Below, piece after piece: positions 52,380-60,028 of a stretch of 64,000 nt of DNA. The DNA lies in the NCBI RefSeq assembly GCF_014202475.1, contig NZ_JACHGV010000017.1:62001-126000 (forward strand). Reading direction: 5' to 3'. The stretch's first letter is position 1; the number at the start of each line of letters is the position of its first letter. The position numbers and the translations under genes were made by a program. The stretch comes from Streptomyces paradoxus. GTDB lineage: Bacteria; Actinomycetota; Actinomycetes; Streptomycetales; Streptomycetaceae. The notes under the pieces are model-generated. The model had not been told where the DNA came from, ran no database searches, and worked only from the letters and a program-made list of their open reading frames with translations.

Positions 52380-52963
52380 GCGCGCGGCTGCTCGTGGCGG
52401 GCGTCGGCAACATCTTCCTCGCCGACGACGCCTTCGGCCCCGAGGTGATCCGCGCCCTGGAGCGGCGTCCGCTGCCGCCGGAGGTGCGGGTGCGGGACTT
52501 CGGCATCCGCGGCATGGACCTGGCGTACGAACTGCTCGACGGCTACGACACGGCCGTCCTGGTCGACGCCGCCGTGCGGGGGCACCAGCCGGGCACGCTG
52601 TCGCTGATCGAGCCGGACCTGCCCGGCGGCTCCACGGCGGGCGCCCCGCCCGAGGCGCACGGCATGGACCCGGCGAAGGTCCTCGCCCTGGCCGCCCACC
52701 TGGGCGACGAGCCCCTCCCCCGCGTCCTGGTCCTGGCCTGTGAGCCCGAGCTGCGGGCCCCCGCCGACGAGGACATCGCCCCGGGCATCAGCGCGACCGT
52801 GCGCGAGGCGGTCGGGCGGGCGGTCGCGGCGCTGCACACCATGGTGCCGGTGCTGCTCGCCGACCCGGCTGCCACGCCCCCGTTGAGCCGCCCGGACGAA
52901 TCCGGCACCCTGTCGTCGGCCGGGCTGCCGGGCACGGTGAGCGGCGGCGCCGAGGATCGGTAG
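52376..52963 (+). CDS. [NiFe]-hydrogenase maturation endopeptidase (HyaD/HybD type)
   Basis: The 195-residue protease removes the C-terminal peptide of the large subunit once nickel is inserted. The family signature is VAGVGNIFLADDAFGPEVIRAL, with a nickel-sensing acidic residue; AVLVDAAVRGHQPGT holds the second acid and PPEAHGMDPAKVL the His ligand. The C-terminal 40 residues are Pro/Ser-rich and longer than usual. It is coupled to hypX by an ATGA overlap and lies 39 bp before hypB. Its likely substrate is HhyL, encoded 7.6 kb downstream on the other strand. Confidence 0.92.
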   Translation: MSARLLVAGVGNIFLADDAFGPEVIRALERRPLPPEVRVRDFGIRGMDLAYELLDGYDTAVLVDAAVRGHQPGTLSLIEPDLPGGSTAGAPPEAHGMDPAKVLALAAHLGDEPLPRVLVLACEPELRAPADEDIAPGISATVREAVGRAVAALHTMVPVLLADPAATPPLSRPDESGTLSSAGLPGTVSGGAEDR

Positions 52964-53002
52964 CGGAACGATTTCCCTACCGACCCGCGAGGAGCGGCAC
53001 CC

Positions 53003-53746
53003 ATGTGCGATTCCGTGGACGAGGTCACCCGGGCCGTCCTGGCCAAGAACGACGGTCTGGCAGCGGACCTGCGTGACGTGCTGGCCCGGCGCGGTGTGAG
53101 CGTGGTCAACCTGCTGTCCAGCCCGGGCAGCGGCAAGACGGAACTGCTCGGGCGGGTGCTGGCCAGGGCGGTGGAGCGGAGCCTACCGGTGGCCGCCCTC
53201 ACCGCCGACCTGGCGACCGAGAACGACGCCGACCGGCTGGCCCGTTCGGGCGCCCCGGTGAAGCAGCTGCTGACGGACGGCCTGTGCCACCTCGAGGCGC
53301 GGCAGCTGCGCGGCCATGTGGAGAGCTGGCTGCCCGAGGGCGCGTCCCTGCTGTTCGTGGAGAACGTCGGCAATCTCGTCTGCCCGGCGTCCTACGACCT
53401 CGGCGAAACCCTGCGGGTCGTGCTCATGGCGGTGACGGAGGGCGAGGACAAGCCGCTCAAGTACCCCACGGCCTTCGGGTCCGCCCATCTGGTGGTGCTG
53501 ACGAAGACCGATCTGGCCGGGCCGGCCGGGTTCGACGAGGCGGCCTTCGAGGCGCACGTCCAGCGGGTCAACCCGGGGGTGGAGGTGCTGCGGTCCTGCG
53601 CCCGCACCGGCACCGGTGTCGACACCCTCCTGGAACGGGTGCTCGCCGTGCGGGACGGGGCCCCTGTCCACCGGCCGCCCCTGGCGCCCCGCCCGCACAC
53701 CCACACGCACACCCACGAGGGCGCCGAAGCCGGCCTCGTCCCGTGA
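53003..53746 (+). CDS. hypB: hydrogenase nickel incorporation GTPase HypB
   Basis: HypB (247 residues) is a SIMIBI GTPase that, with HypA, inserts nickel into the large subunit. The P-loop is LLSSPGSGKTELL (about residues 37-49), followed by switch and base-recognition parts VENVGNLVCPASYDLGE, FGSAHLVVLTKTDLAGP and SCARTGTG. The nickel-storing His tract lies at the C-terminus (RPHTHTHTHEG), whereas HypB His tracts are usually N-terminal. ATG 53003 follows GAGGAGCG. Its stop overlaps the hypF GTG. Confidence 0.95.
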   Translation: MCDSVDEVTRAVLAKNDGLAADLRDVLARRGVSVVNLLSSPGSGKTELLGRVLARAVERSLPVAALTADLATENDADRLARSGAPVKQLLTDGLCHLEARQLRGHVESWLPEGASLLFVENVGNLVCPASYDLGETLRVVLMAVTEGEDKPLKYPTAFGSAHLVVLTKTDLAGPAGFDEAAFEAHVQRVNPGVEVLRSCARTGTGVDTLLERVLAVRDGAPVHRPPLAPRPHTHTHTHEGAEAGLVP

Positions 53747-56055
53747 CAGCGCCCGTCACGCGGGCGGTGCGCCGCCGCGTCAGCGTGCGCGGCACCGTGC
53801 AGGGCGTGGGCTTCCGCCCCTTCGTGCACCGCCTCGCCACCGACCTGGCGCTCGCGGGCTTCGTGAGCAACACGGCGAGCGGCGTCCTGATCGAGGTCGA
53901 GGGCCCGCCGGACGGTGTCGCGGCCTTCTGCGACCGGCTGGCCGCCGAGCCGCCACCGCTCGCCGCCGTACTCGGCGTCGAGGTCGAGGACCTGCCCGTC
54001 TCCGGCGGCGACGGCACCTTCACCATCCGCTCCACCGACCGCTCCCCCGGCAGCACCCTCCTCCCGCCCGACACCGCGACCTGCGCCGACTGCCTGCGCG
54101 AACTGGGCGATCCGGCGGACCGGCGGCACCGGCACCCGTTCGTCACCTGCACCCACTGCGGCCCCCGCTTCACCATCGCCACGGGCATGCCGTACGACCG
54201 GGCGGTCACGACCATGTCCGGCTTCCCGATGTGCGGCGCGTGCGCCCAGGAGTACGGCGATCCCCTGGACCGGCGCTTCCACGCCCAGCCGGTGGCCTGC
54301 CCGGACTGCGGTCCCCGGCTGCGTCTGGTGCCGGCGTCCGGGAGCGGGGTGCGCCCGGCGTGCGATGCCGAGGCCCTGGCCACGGCGCGGGCGCTGCTGG
54401 CGGCCGGGCGGATCGTCGCCGTCAAGGGCCTGGGCGGCTACCACCTGGCCTGCGACGCCACCGAGGCGCGGGCCGTCGACACCCTGCGCAGCCGCAAGGC
54501 ACGCGGCGGCAAGCCGTTCGCGGTGATGTGCGCGGACCTCGACGACGTGCACCGGATCGCCGAAGTCTCCGCCTCCGAGCGGGCCGTTCTGACCGGCCCC
54601 CGGCGCCCCATCGTCCTGCTGCGCCGGCGCCCGGAGGCGAACGGCCTCGCGCCCGGCGTCTGCCCCGGCAGCCCCCACCTCGGCGTGATGCTGCCCTACA
54701 CACCCGTGCACACCCTGCTGTTCGGCCTGCCCGGTGACCCGCCCGGCCCGCGCGTGTTGGTCATGACCAGCGGCAACCGCTCCGGGGAGCCGATCGTCAC
54801 GGACGACGACGAGGCCCTGACCCGTCTCGCCGGGCTGGCCGACGCCTGGCTCGCCCACGACCGGCCCATCGCCTCGCCCTGCGACGACTCCCTGCTTCGG
54901 GTGCGGCCCGACGGCACCGAGCAGGTGCTGCGCCGGTCCCGCGGGTACGTGCCCCGCCCGCTGCGCCTGCCGGTCCCGGTGCGGCCCGCTCTCGCCGTGG
55001 GCGGCGACCTCAAGAACGCCCTGTGCCTGGGCGAGGGCGACCAGGCCTGGTTCGGGCCGCACATCGGCGACATGGGCGATCTGGCCACGCTGGAAGCGGC
55101 CCGGCGGGCGGACGCGCAGCTGCGGGGCCTGACCGGCGTGAGCCCCGAACTGGTCGCCGCGGACCGGCACCCCGGGTACCACTCGACACGATGGGCCGCC
55201 CGGCTGGCCGGGCACGCCCCCGTGCTGGTCCAGCACCACCACGCGCACATCGCCTCCGCGATGGCCGAGCACGGCCTCGACGGCACGACCCCGGTGATCG
55301 GTGTCGCCTTCGACGGCACGGGCTACGGCGACGACGGCACCGTCTGGGGCGGGGAGGTCCTCCTCGCTGGCTACACCGGCTTCCGGCGCTACGCCCGCCT
55401 CTCCCCCGCCCCGCTGCCCGGCGGCGACGCGGGTGTCGCCAACCCGTGCCGGCTGGCCCTGGCCCGGCTGTGGGCGGCGGGACTGCCGTGGGACGCGGAC
55501 CTGCCGTGCGTGACCGCGTGCGCGCCGGACGAACGGGCCGTGCTGCAAAGGCAGTTGAACGGCGGTCTGGCCTGTGTGCCCACCTCCAGCATGGGCCGTC
55601 TCTTCGACGCCGTGTCGTCGCTCGCCGGCGTGTGCCATCGCGCGGGGTACGAGGCGCAGGCCGCGGTGGAGCTGGAGGCGGCGGCCGCTTCGGCGTGGGG
55701 CGCCGACACGGCCGCGTACGCCTTCGCCGGTGGACTCGACCCGGCACCGGTGCTCGGCGCCCTGATCACCGATCTGCGGCGCGGCACCCCGGTTGCCGTG
55801 CTCGCGGCCCGTTTCCACCGCGGCGTGGCGCGGGCGGTGGCGGAGATCTGCCGGCGGGCGCGTCAGGACACCGGCCTGGCCACCGTCGCCCTCAGCGGCG
55901 GGGTGTTCGCCAACGCGCTGCTGGAACAGGAGTGCGCGCGGCTGCTGGCCGAAGACGGCTTCGCGGTGCTCCGGCACGGCGAGGTACCGCCCAACGACGG
56001 CGGGCTGGCCCTCGGCCAGCTCCTGGTCGCGGCGCACCTACGACAGGAGGAGTGA
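53743..56055 (+). CDS. hypF: carbamoyltransferase HypF
   Basis: The 770-residue HypF makes the CN ligand precursor by transferring a carbamoyl group from carbamoyl phosphate to the HypE C-terminal Cys. Its domains are an acylphosphatase-like part (RRRVSVRGTVQGVGFRPFVHRLA, about 10-30), two zinc fingers (CADCLREL with CTHCGPR, CGACAQEY with CPDCGPR, about 108-190), a YrdC-like part (RIVAVKGLGGYHLACDA onward) and a Kae1-like part (VQHHHAHIASAMAEHGL and FDGTGYGDDGTVWGGE). GTG 53743 is coupled to hypB. Four bases separate it from hypC. Confidence 0.95.
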   Translation: MTAPVTRAVRRRVSVRGTVQGVGFRPFVHRLATDLALAGFVSNTASGVLIEVEGPPDGVAAFCDRLAAEPPPLAAVLGVEVEDLPVSGGDGTFTIRSTDRSPGSTLLPPDTATCADCLRELGDPADRRHRHPFVTCTHCGPRFTIATGMPYDRAVTTMSGFPMCGACAQEYGDPLDRRFHAQPVACPDCGPRLRLVPASGSGVRPACDAEALATARALLAAGRIVAVKGLGGYHLACDATEARAVDTLRSRKARGGKPFAVMCADLDDVHRIAEVSASERAVLTGPRRPIVLLRRRPEANGLAPGVCPGSPHLGVMLPYTPVHTLLFGLPGDPPGPRVLVMTSGNRSGEPIVTDDDEALTRLAGLADAWLAHDRPIASPCDDSLLRVRPDGTEQVLRRSRGYVPRPLRLPVPVRPALAVGGDLKNALCLGEGDQAWFGPHIGDMGDLATLEAARRADAQLRGLTGVSPELVAADRHPGYHSTRWAARLAGHAPVLVQHHHAHIASAMAEHGLDGTTPVIGVAFDGTGYGDDGTVWGGEVLLAGYTGFRRYARLSPAPLPGGDAGVANPCRLALARLWAAGLPWDADLPCVTACAPDERAVLQRQLNGGLACVPTSSMGRLFDAVSSLAGVCHRAGYEAQAAVELEAAAASAWGADTAAYAFAGGLDPAPVLGALITDLRRGTPVAVLAARFHRGVARAVAEICRRARQDTGLATVALSGGVFANALLEQECARLLAEDGFAVLRHGEVPPNDGGLALGQLLVAAHLRQEE

Positions 56056-56058
56056 CCC

Positions 56059-56340
56059 ATGTGTCTGGCAGTGCCCGGCAAGGTCGTGTCCATCGACGAC
56101 AGTGCCGATCCGCTCACCGGGCTGATCGACTTCGGCGGCGTGCAGAAGCAGGCGTGCCTGGAGTACGTGTCCGATGTGAAGGTGGGTGAGTACGTCATCG
56201 TGCACGTCGGCTTCGCGCTCCAGCGTCTGGACGAGGAGTCGGCCCTGGCCTCCCTGAAGCTGTTCGAGGAACTGGGGCTGCTGGAGGAGGAGTTCGGGGA
56301 CGCCTGGGAGCAGGCGGAGAAGGAGGCGGGAACGGCGTGA
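56059..56340 (+). CDS. hypC: hydrogenase assembly chaperone HypC
   Basis: The 93-residue HypC starts MCLAVPGKVVSI; the exposed Cys2, after removal of Met1, carries the Fe(CN)2CO unit to the large subunit together with HypD. The small OB-like core (SADPLTGLIDFGGVQKQACLEYVSDVKVGEYVIVHVGFALQRLDEESA) is canonical. The Glu-rich helix at the end is slightly longer than in E. coli. GTG of hypD overlaps its stop. Confidence 0.96.
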   Translation: MCLAVPGKVVSIDDSADPLTGLIDFGGVQKQACLEYVSDVKVGEYVIVHVGFALQRLDEESALASLKLFEELGLLEEEFGDAWEQAEKEAGTA

Positions 56341-57482
56341 AGTACCTCGACGAGTTCAACGACCCCCAGCTGGCGCGGCGGCTGCTGGACGAGATCCGTG
56401 CCACCGCCACCCGGCCCTGGGCCCTGATGGAGGTGTGCGGCGGCCAGACCCACTCGATCATCCGGCACGGCATCGACCAACTCCTGCCCGAGCAGGTGGA
56501 GTTGATTCACGGGCCGGGCTGCCCGGTCTGTGTCACGCCGCTGGAGGTCATCGACAAGGCCCTGGAGATCGCCTCGCGGCCCGGGGTGATCTTCTGCTCC
56601 TTCGGCGACATGCTCCGGGTGCCGGGCACCGACCGCGACCTGTTCCGGGTCAAGGGTGAGGGCGGCGACGTACGGGTGGTGTACTCGCCGCTCGACGCCC
56701 TGGAGCTGGCCCGCGGCAACCCGGACCGGGAGGTGGTGTTCTTCGCGATCGGCTTCGAGACCACCGCCCCGGCCAACGCGATGGCCGTGCACCAGGCGCG
56801 CCGGCTGGGCCTGTCCAACTTCAGCCTGCTGGTGTCGCACGTGCGGGTGCCCCCGGCCGTCGAGGCGATCATGACGGCGCCCGAGTGCCGGGTGCAGGGC
56901 TTCCTCGCCGCCGGGCACGTGTGCAGCGTGATGGGGATGGCCGAGTACCCGGAGCTGGCCGAGCGGTTCCGCGTGCCGATGGTGGTGACGGGCTTCGAGC
57001 CGCTGGACATCCTGGAGGGCATCCGCCGGGCGGTCCGCCAGCTGGAGCGCGGTGAGCACCGGGTGGAGAACGCCTACCCGCGTGCGGTGCGCGAGGAGGG
57101 CAACCCGGCCGCGGTGCGCATGATCGAGGAGGTTTTCGAGGTCACCGACCGGAACTGGCGCGGCATCGGGCGGATCCCGGCCAGCGGCTGGCGGCTGACC
57201 GACGCCTTCCGCGCGTACGACGCGGAGCACCGCTTCGACGTCGGCGGTATCCGTACCGAGGAGCCCGCCGAGTGCCGGGCCGGCGAGGTGCTGCAGGGCC
57301 TGATCAAGCCGACCGAGTGCGGCGCGTTCGGCACCACCTGCACCCCGCGCACCCCGCTCGGCGCGACCATGGTCTCCAGCGAGGGCGCCTGCGCGGCCTA
57401 CTACCTGTACCGCCGGATGAACGCCCCGGCGCCGCAGACCGGCGGTTCCGCGCAGCAGGAAGAGGTGGCTCCCGTTGTCTGA
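56337..57482 (+). CDS. hypD: hydrogenase iron-ligand scaffold HypD
   Basis: The 381-residue HypD carries a [4Fe-4S] cluster and holds the iron while CN and CO are attached. The conserved Cys motifs are MEVCGGQTHSIIRHG (about residues 24-38), HGPGCPVCVTPLEVI (about 55-70), and C-terminal GAFGTTCTPRTPLGATMVSSEGACAAYYLYRR with the cluster ligands. GTG 56337 overlaps the hypC stop. The end is a 20-residue Ala/Pro-rich tail. The hypE start lies inside its last codons. Confidence 0.95.
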   Translation: MKYLDEFNDPQLARRLLDEIRATATRPWALMEVCGGQTHSIIRHGIDQLLPEQVELIHGPGCPVCVTPLEVIDKALEIASRPGVIFCSFGDMLRVPGTDRDLFRVKGEGGDVRVVYSPLDALELARGNPDREVVFFAIGFETTAPANAMAVHQARRLGLSNFSLLVSHVRVPPAVEAIMTAPECRVQGFLAAGHVCSVMGMAEYPELAERFRVPMVVTGFEPLDILEGIRRAVRQLERGEHRVENAYPRAVREEGNPAAVRMIEEVFEVTDRNWRGIGRIPASGWRLTDAFRAYDAEHRFDVGGIRTEEPAECRAGEVLQGLIKPTECGAFGTTCTPRTPLGATMVSSEGACAAYYLYRRMNAPAPQTGGSAQQEEVAPVV

Positions 57483-58545
57483 GCGACGAGCCGATGTGGT
57501 CGACCCGGCCAACTGGACCTGCCCCGCCCCGCTGCGCGACCAGGGGGTCGTGGTCATGGGGCACGGCGGCGGGGGCGCGCTGTCGGCGGAGCTGATGGAC
57601 CAGATCTTCACCCCCGCCTACGGCAACGCCACCCTGTCCGGTCTCGCCGACTCCGCCGTCCTCGAACTGGGCGGCGCGCGGCTGGCCTTCTCCACCGACT
57701 CCTACGTGGTCCGGCCGCTGTTCTTCCCCGGCGGCTGCCTGGGCGACCTCGCGGTCAACGGCACCGTCAACGACCTCGCGATGAGCGGTGCCGTGCCCGC
57801 GTACCTCTCGGCGGCCTTCGTCCTGGAGGAGGGCGTGGAGCTGACCGTGGTCGAGCGGATCGCCCGCTCGATGGGGGCGGCGGCCGAGGCCGCCGGGGTC
57901 ACGATCGCCACGGGTGACACCAAAGTGGTGGAGGCCGGGCACGGCGACGGGGTGTACGTCACCACTGCCGGAGTGGGGCTCGTGCCCGACGGGGTGGACA
58001 TCCGGCCGCAGCGTGCCCGGCCCGGTGACGCGGTGATCGTCAGCGGCCCGATCGGGCTGCACGGTGTGGCGATCATGAGTGTCCGGGAGGGGCTGGAGTT
58101 CGGGGTGGAGGTCGCCAGCGACACCGCGCCGCTGGCGGGCCTGGTGGCGGCGATGCTGGCGGTCACTCCGGACGTCCACGTGCTGCGGGATCCCACCAGG
58201 GGTGGCCTGGGCGCCTCCCTCAACGAGATCGCACGGGCCTCCGGGACCGGTGTCCGGCTTCAGGAGCGGGCGATCCCGGTGCCGGACGCGGTGGCGAACG
58301 CCTGCGGGTTCCTCGGGCTCGACCCGCTCTACGTGGCCAACGAGGGGCGGCTGGTCGCCTTCGTGCCCCCGGCGCGGGCGGAGGAGGTGCTGGCGGCGAT
58401 GCGGGCCCATCCGCAGGGTGCCGGGGCGACGCTGATCGGCGAGTGCGTCGCCGAGCATCCCGGGATGGTGGTGGTCGCCACCGGGCTCGGCGGGACGCGG
58501 GTGGTGGACCTGCCGCTCGGAGAGCAGCTGCCGCGCATCTGCTGA
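57475..58545 (+). CDS. hypE: hydrogenase maturation dehydratase HypE
   Basis: HypE (356 residues) is a PurM-like ATPase that dehydrates the S-carboxamide on its last residue to a thiocyanate, the CN donor. The ending PRIC with C-terminal Cys356 is exactly the required acceptor. N-terminal GHGGGGALSAELMDQIF, ARLAFSTDSYVVRPLFFPGGCLGDLAVNGTVNDLAMSG, TKVVEAGHGDGVYVTTAG and VLRDPTRGGLGASLNEIA bind ATP and Mg. The start is TTG 57475 (after AGGAAGAGG), overlapping the end of hypD by 8 bp; no ATG or GTG fits better. The hypBFCDE transcript ends just after it. Confidence 0.94.
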   Translation: MSERRADVVDPANWTCPAPLRDQGVVVMGHGGGGALSAELMDQIFTPAYGNATLSGLADSAVLELGGARLAFSTDSYVVRPLFFPGGCLGDLAVNGTVNDLAMSGAVPAYLSAAFVLEEGVELTVVERIARSMGAAAEAAGVTIATGDTKVVEAGHGDGVYVTTAGVGLVPDGVDIRPQRARPGDAVIVSGPIGLHGVAIMSVREGLEFGVEVASDTAPLAGLVAAMLAVTPDVHVLRDPTRGGLGASLNEIARASGTGVRLQERAIPVPDAVANACGFLGLDPLYVANEGRLVAFVPPARAEEVLAAMRAHPQGAGATLIGECVAEHPGMVVVATGLGGTRVVDLPLGEQLPRIC

Positions 58546-58551
58546 CCGCAG

Positions 58552-58599
58552 GACAGGACGAGGGCCCCGCCGGCGGATCGACGGGGCCCTCGTCCTGTC
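58552..58599. terminator. strong bidirectional terminator between hypE and hypA
   Basis: Left arm 58552-58569 (GACAGGACGAGGGCCCCG) and right arm 58582-58599 are exact complements, 18 bp, with a 12-nt loop. The hairpin begins 7 bp after the hypE stop and its right edge reaches the hypA stop codon, so it ends both the plus maturation operon and the minus structural operon. Confidence 0.8.
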
Positions 58600-58949
58600 T
58601 ATGCCGGTACCGGCTCGATCCCGGCGATCTCCAGTTCCCGGCCGCTGCGCAGGTCGCTGGAGGGCTGGTCGCAGTTCGGGCACCAGAAGAACGGGGGCAT
58701 GCCCACCGGGAACTCCTCGGCGCACGGGCCGCACCAGGCCTGCGCGGGGATCTGCTCGACGACGAGCCGGGCCCCCGCGAGGGCGGTGCCGTCGCGGGCC
58801 ACCTCGAAGGCGAAGTCCAGGGCGTCGGGGACGACGCCGGCCAGCTCGCCGACCCGGACGGTCACCTTCGAGACGGCGTCCGTCCCGTCCGCCCGGGCCA
58901 GCTCGTCGGCCCGCTCGATGATCGCGGTCGCGATCGACAGTTCGTGCAC
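58599..58949 (-). CDS. hypA: hydrogenase nickel metallochaperone HypA
   Basis: HypA (116 residues) begins MHELSIATAIIERAD, the Met-His-Glu being the nickel site. The zinc module has two Cys pairs, WCGPCAEE and FWCPNCDQP (about residues 72-95). It works with HypB at the last metal-insertion step. It is the last gene of the minus hydrogenase operon, while the other hyp genes lie on plus; the two ends meet at a shared terminator. The small membrane protein gene ends 7 bp upstream. Confidence 0.95.
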   Translation of the reverse strand: MHELSIATAIIERADELARADGTDAVSKVTVRVGELAGVVPDALDFAFEVARDGTALAGARLVVEQIPAQAWCGPCAEEFPVGMPPFFWCPNCDQPSSDLRSGRELEIAGIEPVPA

Positions 58950-58956
58950 GGCCGGC

Positions 58957-59148
58957 TCACGGGTAGCGGCGGCCGGCGCGAAACCCGCCCGCCATCCGCC
59001 AGAGCCGCACCTCGCGCCTCAGGCTGGGCCACTCCCAGGCCAGCAGGGCCAGGGCCACGCCGCCCACCAGGGCGGCCTCGGCCTTCAGCACCCGCTGTCC
59101 GCTCATCCCGCCCCGCCTGCGGGCGACGGGTCTGCGTACTCGTTTCAT
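58957..59148 (-). CDS. small membrane protein in the hydrogenase operon
   Basis: A 63-residue protein: a very basic start (MKRVRRPVARRRGG), one hydrophobic helix (about 28-42, ALVGGVALALLAW) and a basic amphipathic ending (EWPSLRREVRLWRMAGGFRAGRRYP). GGGAG precedes ATG 59148. The context between hypA and the other accessory genes, and the coding-like use of codons, support a real gene. It may resemble the very small single-helix proteins (DUF6893-like) annotated in other actinomycetes, but I cannot confirm that. A membrane tether for the otherwise soluble HhySL enzyme is one possibility, by inference only. Confidence 0.6.
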   Translation of the reverse strand: MKRVRRPVARRRGGMSGQRVLKAEAALVGGVALALLAWEWPSLRREVRLWRMAGGFRAGRRYP

Positions 59149-59182
59149 TGCGGCGACTCCCTGCTCGTTCCCATCACGATGT

Positions 59183-59389
59183 TCATCCGGGCGAGATGTT
59201 CGGCATGGTCTCCGCGAGGGCGTCATGCCGCTTCCAGTGGATCCCCGTGGAGCGGCGCGCGTCGGCGGTGCCGTCCTCGTGGTGACCCTTCTGCCGCTCG
59301 CGCGGGCCCCTGTTGCCCTGGTGCACGCCGGCGACGTGCCCGGGCGTGTCGGGCTTCGCCTGGGGCCGTCCCACTCTGATGCTGCCCAT
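59183..59389 (-). CDS. 68-residue hydrophilic protein in the hydrogenase operon, unknown function
   Basis: The start ATG 59389 has an excellent ribosome site (AAGGAGAG), and the frame lies in line with the rest of the minus hydrogenase operon. The protein is polar and rich in Gly, Arg, His and Pro: GSIRVGRPQAKPDTPGHVAGVHQGN, then EDGTADARRSTGIHWKRHDAL and the ending MPNISPG. It has no membrane segment, signal or Cys pair. The five His residues and the ordered Pro/Gly pattern suggest a conserved binding peptide, perhaps to the enzyme or a metal. I do not recognise a family. Confidence 0.65.
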   Translation of the reverse strand: MGSIRVGRPQAKPDTPGHVAGVHQGNRGPRERQKGHHEDGTADARRSTGIHWKRHDALAETMPNISPG

Positions 59390-59431
59390 GGGGTGCTCTC
59401 CTTCCTCGCCTCCGACCTGCGGAGTGCGTGG

Positions 59432-60028
59432 CTATGGCCGCTCGGTGAGGTCCTCGAAGAACTGCTCGACGGCCGGCCAGATCCGGCCGCCGCCGGACAG
59501 GCCGCGCCACTCCCGGCGTACGACGGCGACCATCCGGTAGCAGTCGTCGATCGGCACGATCCAGTGGTGGTCGAGGCCGTGGACGGTGTTCACCAGCAGG
59601 GCCTCCACCTCGGGTTCCACGGTCGAGAGCTGCGGACACCTGCCGGACAGCTCCTGCCAGGCCGCGGCGTCCACCTCCCACCGCATGGCTCCCGCGGGGC
59701 TCGGGCCCTCAGCGATGACGGTGCCGTCCGCCCGGGGTACGAAGAAGACCAGGCCGACCGGTACGCCCAAGGCGGCCGTGTCGACCTTGGGCAGCCGGAT
59801 CCGGCGCCGGGGCACGAGCCGGTAGTGGCCGTCCCCCGCCGCCGCGTCGGCGAACAGCACCGAGCAGGGGCCGCAGGCACAGCGCACCTCCTCCTGCCCG
59901 GTGTCGTACAGGTGGGCGTGCTCGTCGGCGACCGGCGCGGCGCACAGGTCGCACACCTCCGTCCGGGCCGCCGCGGTGCGGTCGGCCGAGGAGCGGATGA
60001 GGCGGGCCAGTGCCCCGTCGGTGGTCAC
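59432..60028 (-). CDS. DUF5947-type hydrogenase-associated protein with a Cys-rich N-terminus
   Basis: The 198-residue protein has two Cys pairs near its start, CDLCAAPV and CACGPC (about residues 26-55), spaced like a zinc or iron site. A mostly beta part (VGLVFFVPRADGTVIAEGPSPAGAM, ALLVNTVHGLDHHWIVPIDDCYRMVAVVRREWRG) follows. This pattern recalls DUF5947, found next to group 1h hydrogenase genes. GTG 60028 overlaps the stop of the NifU-like gene (GTGA). The pair of Cys motifs and the neighbour suggest a role in cluster delivery or electron transfer; this is inference. Confidence 0.75.
   Translation of the reverse strand: MTTDGALARLIRSSADRTAAARTEVCDLCAAPVADEHAHLYDTGQEEVRCACGPCSVLFADAAAGDGHYRLVPRRRIRLPKVDTAALGVPVGLVFFVPRADGTVIAEGPSPAGAMRWEVDAAAWQELSGRCPQLSTVEPEVEALLVNTVHGLDHHWIVPIDDCYRMVAVVRREWRGLSGGGRIWPAVEQFFEDLTERP

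Noticed and set aside
53392..56037. 881-codon open frame antisense to hypF
   Set aside because: It mirrors the hypF codon pattern, encodes low-complexity Gly/Ala/Arg/Val sequence and shows no domain.
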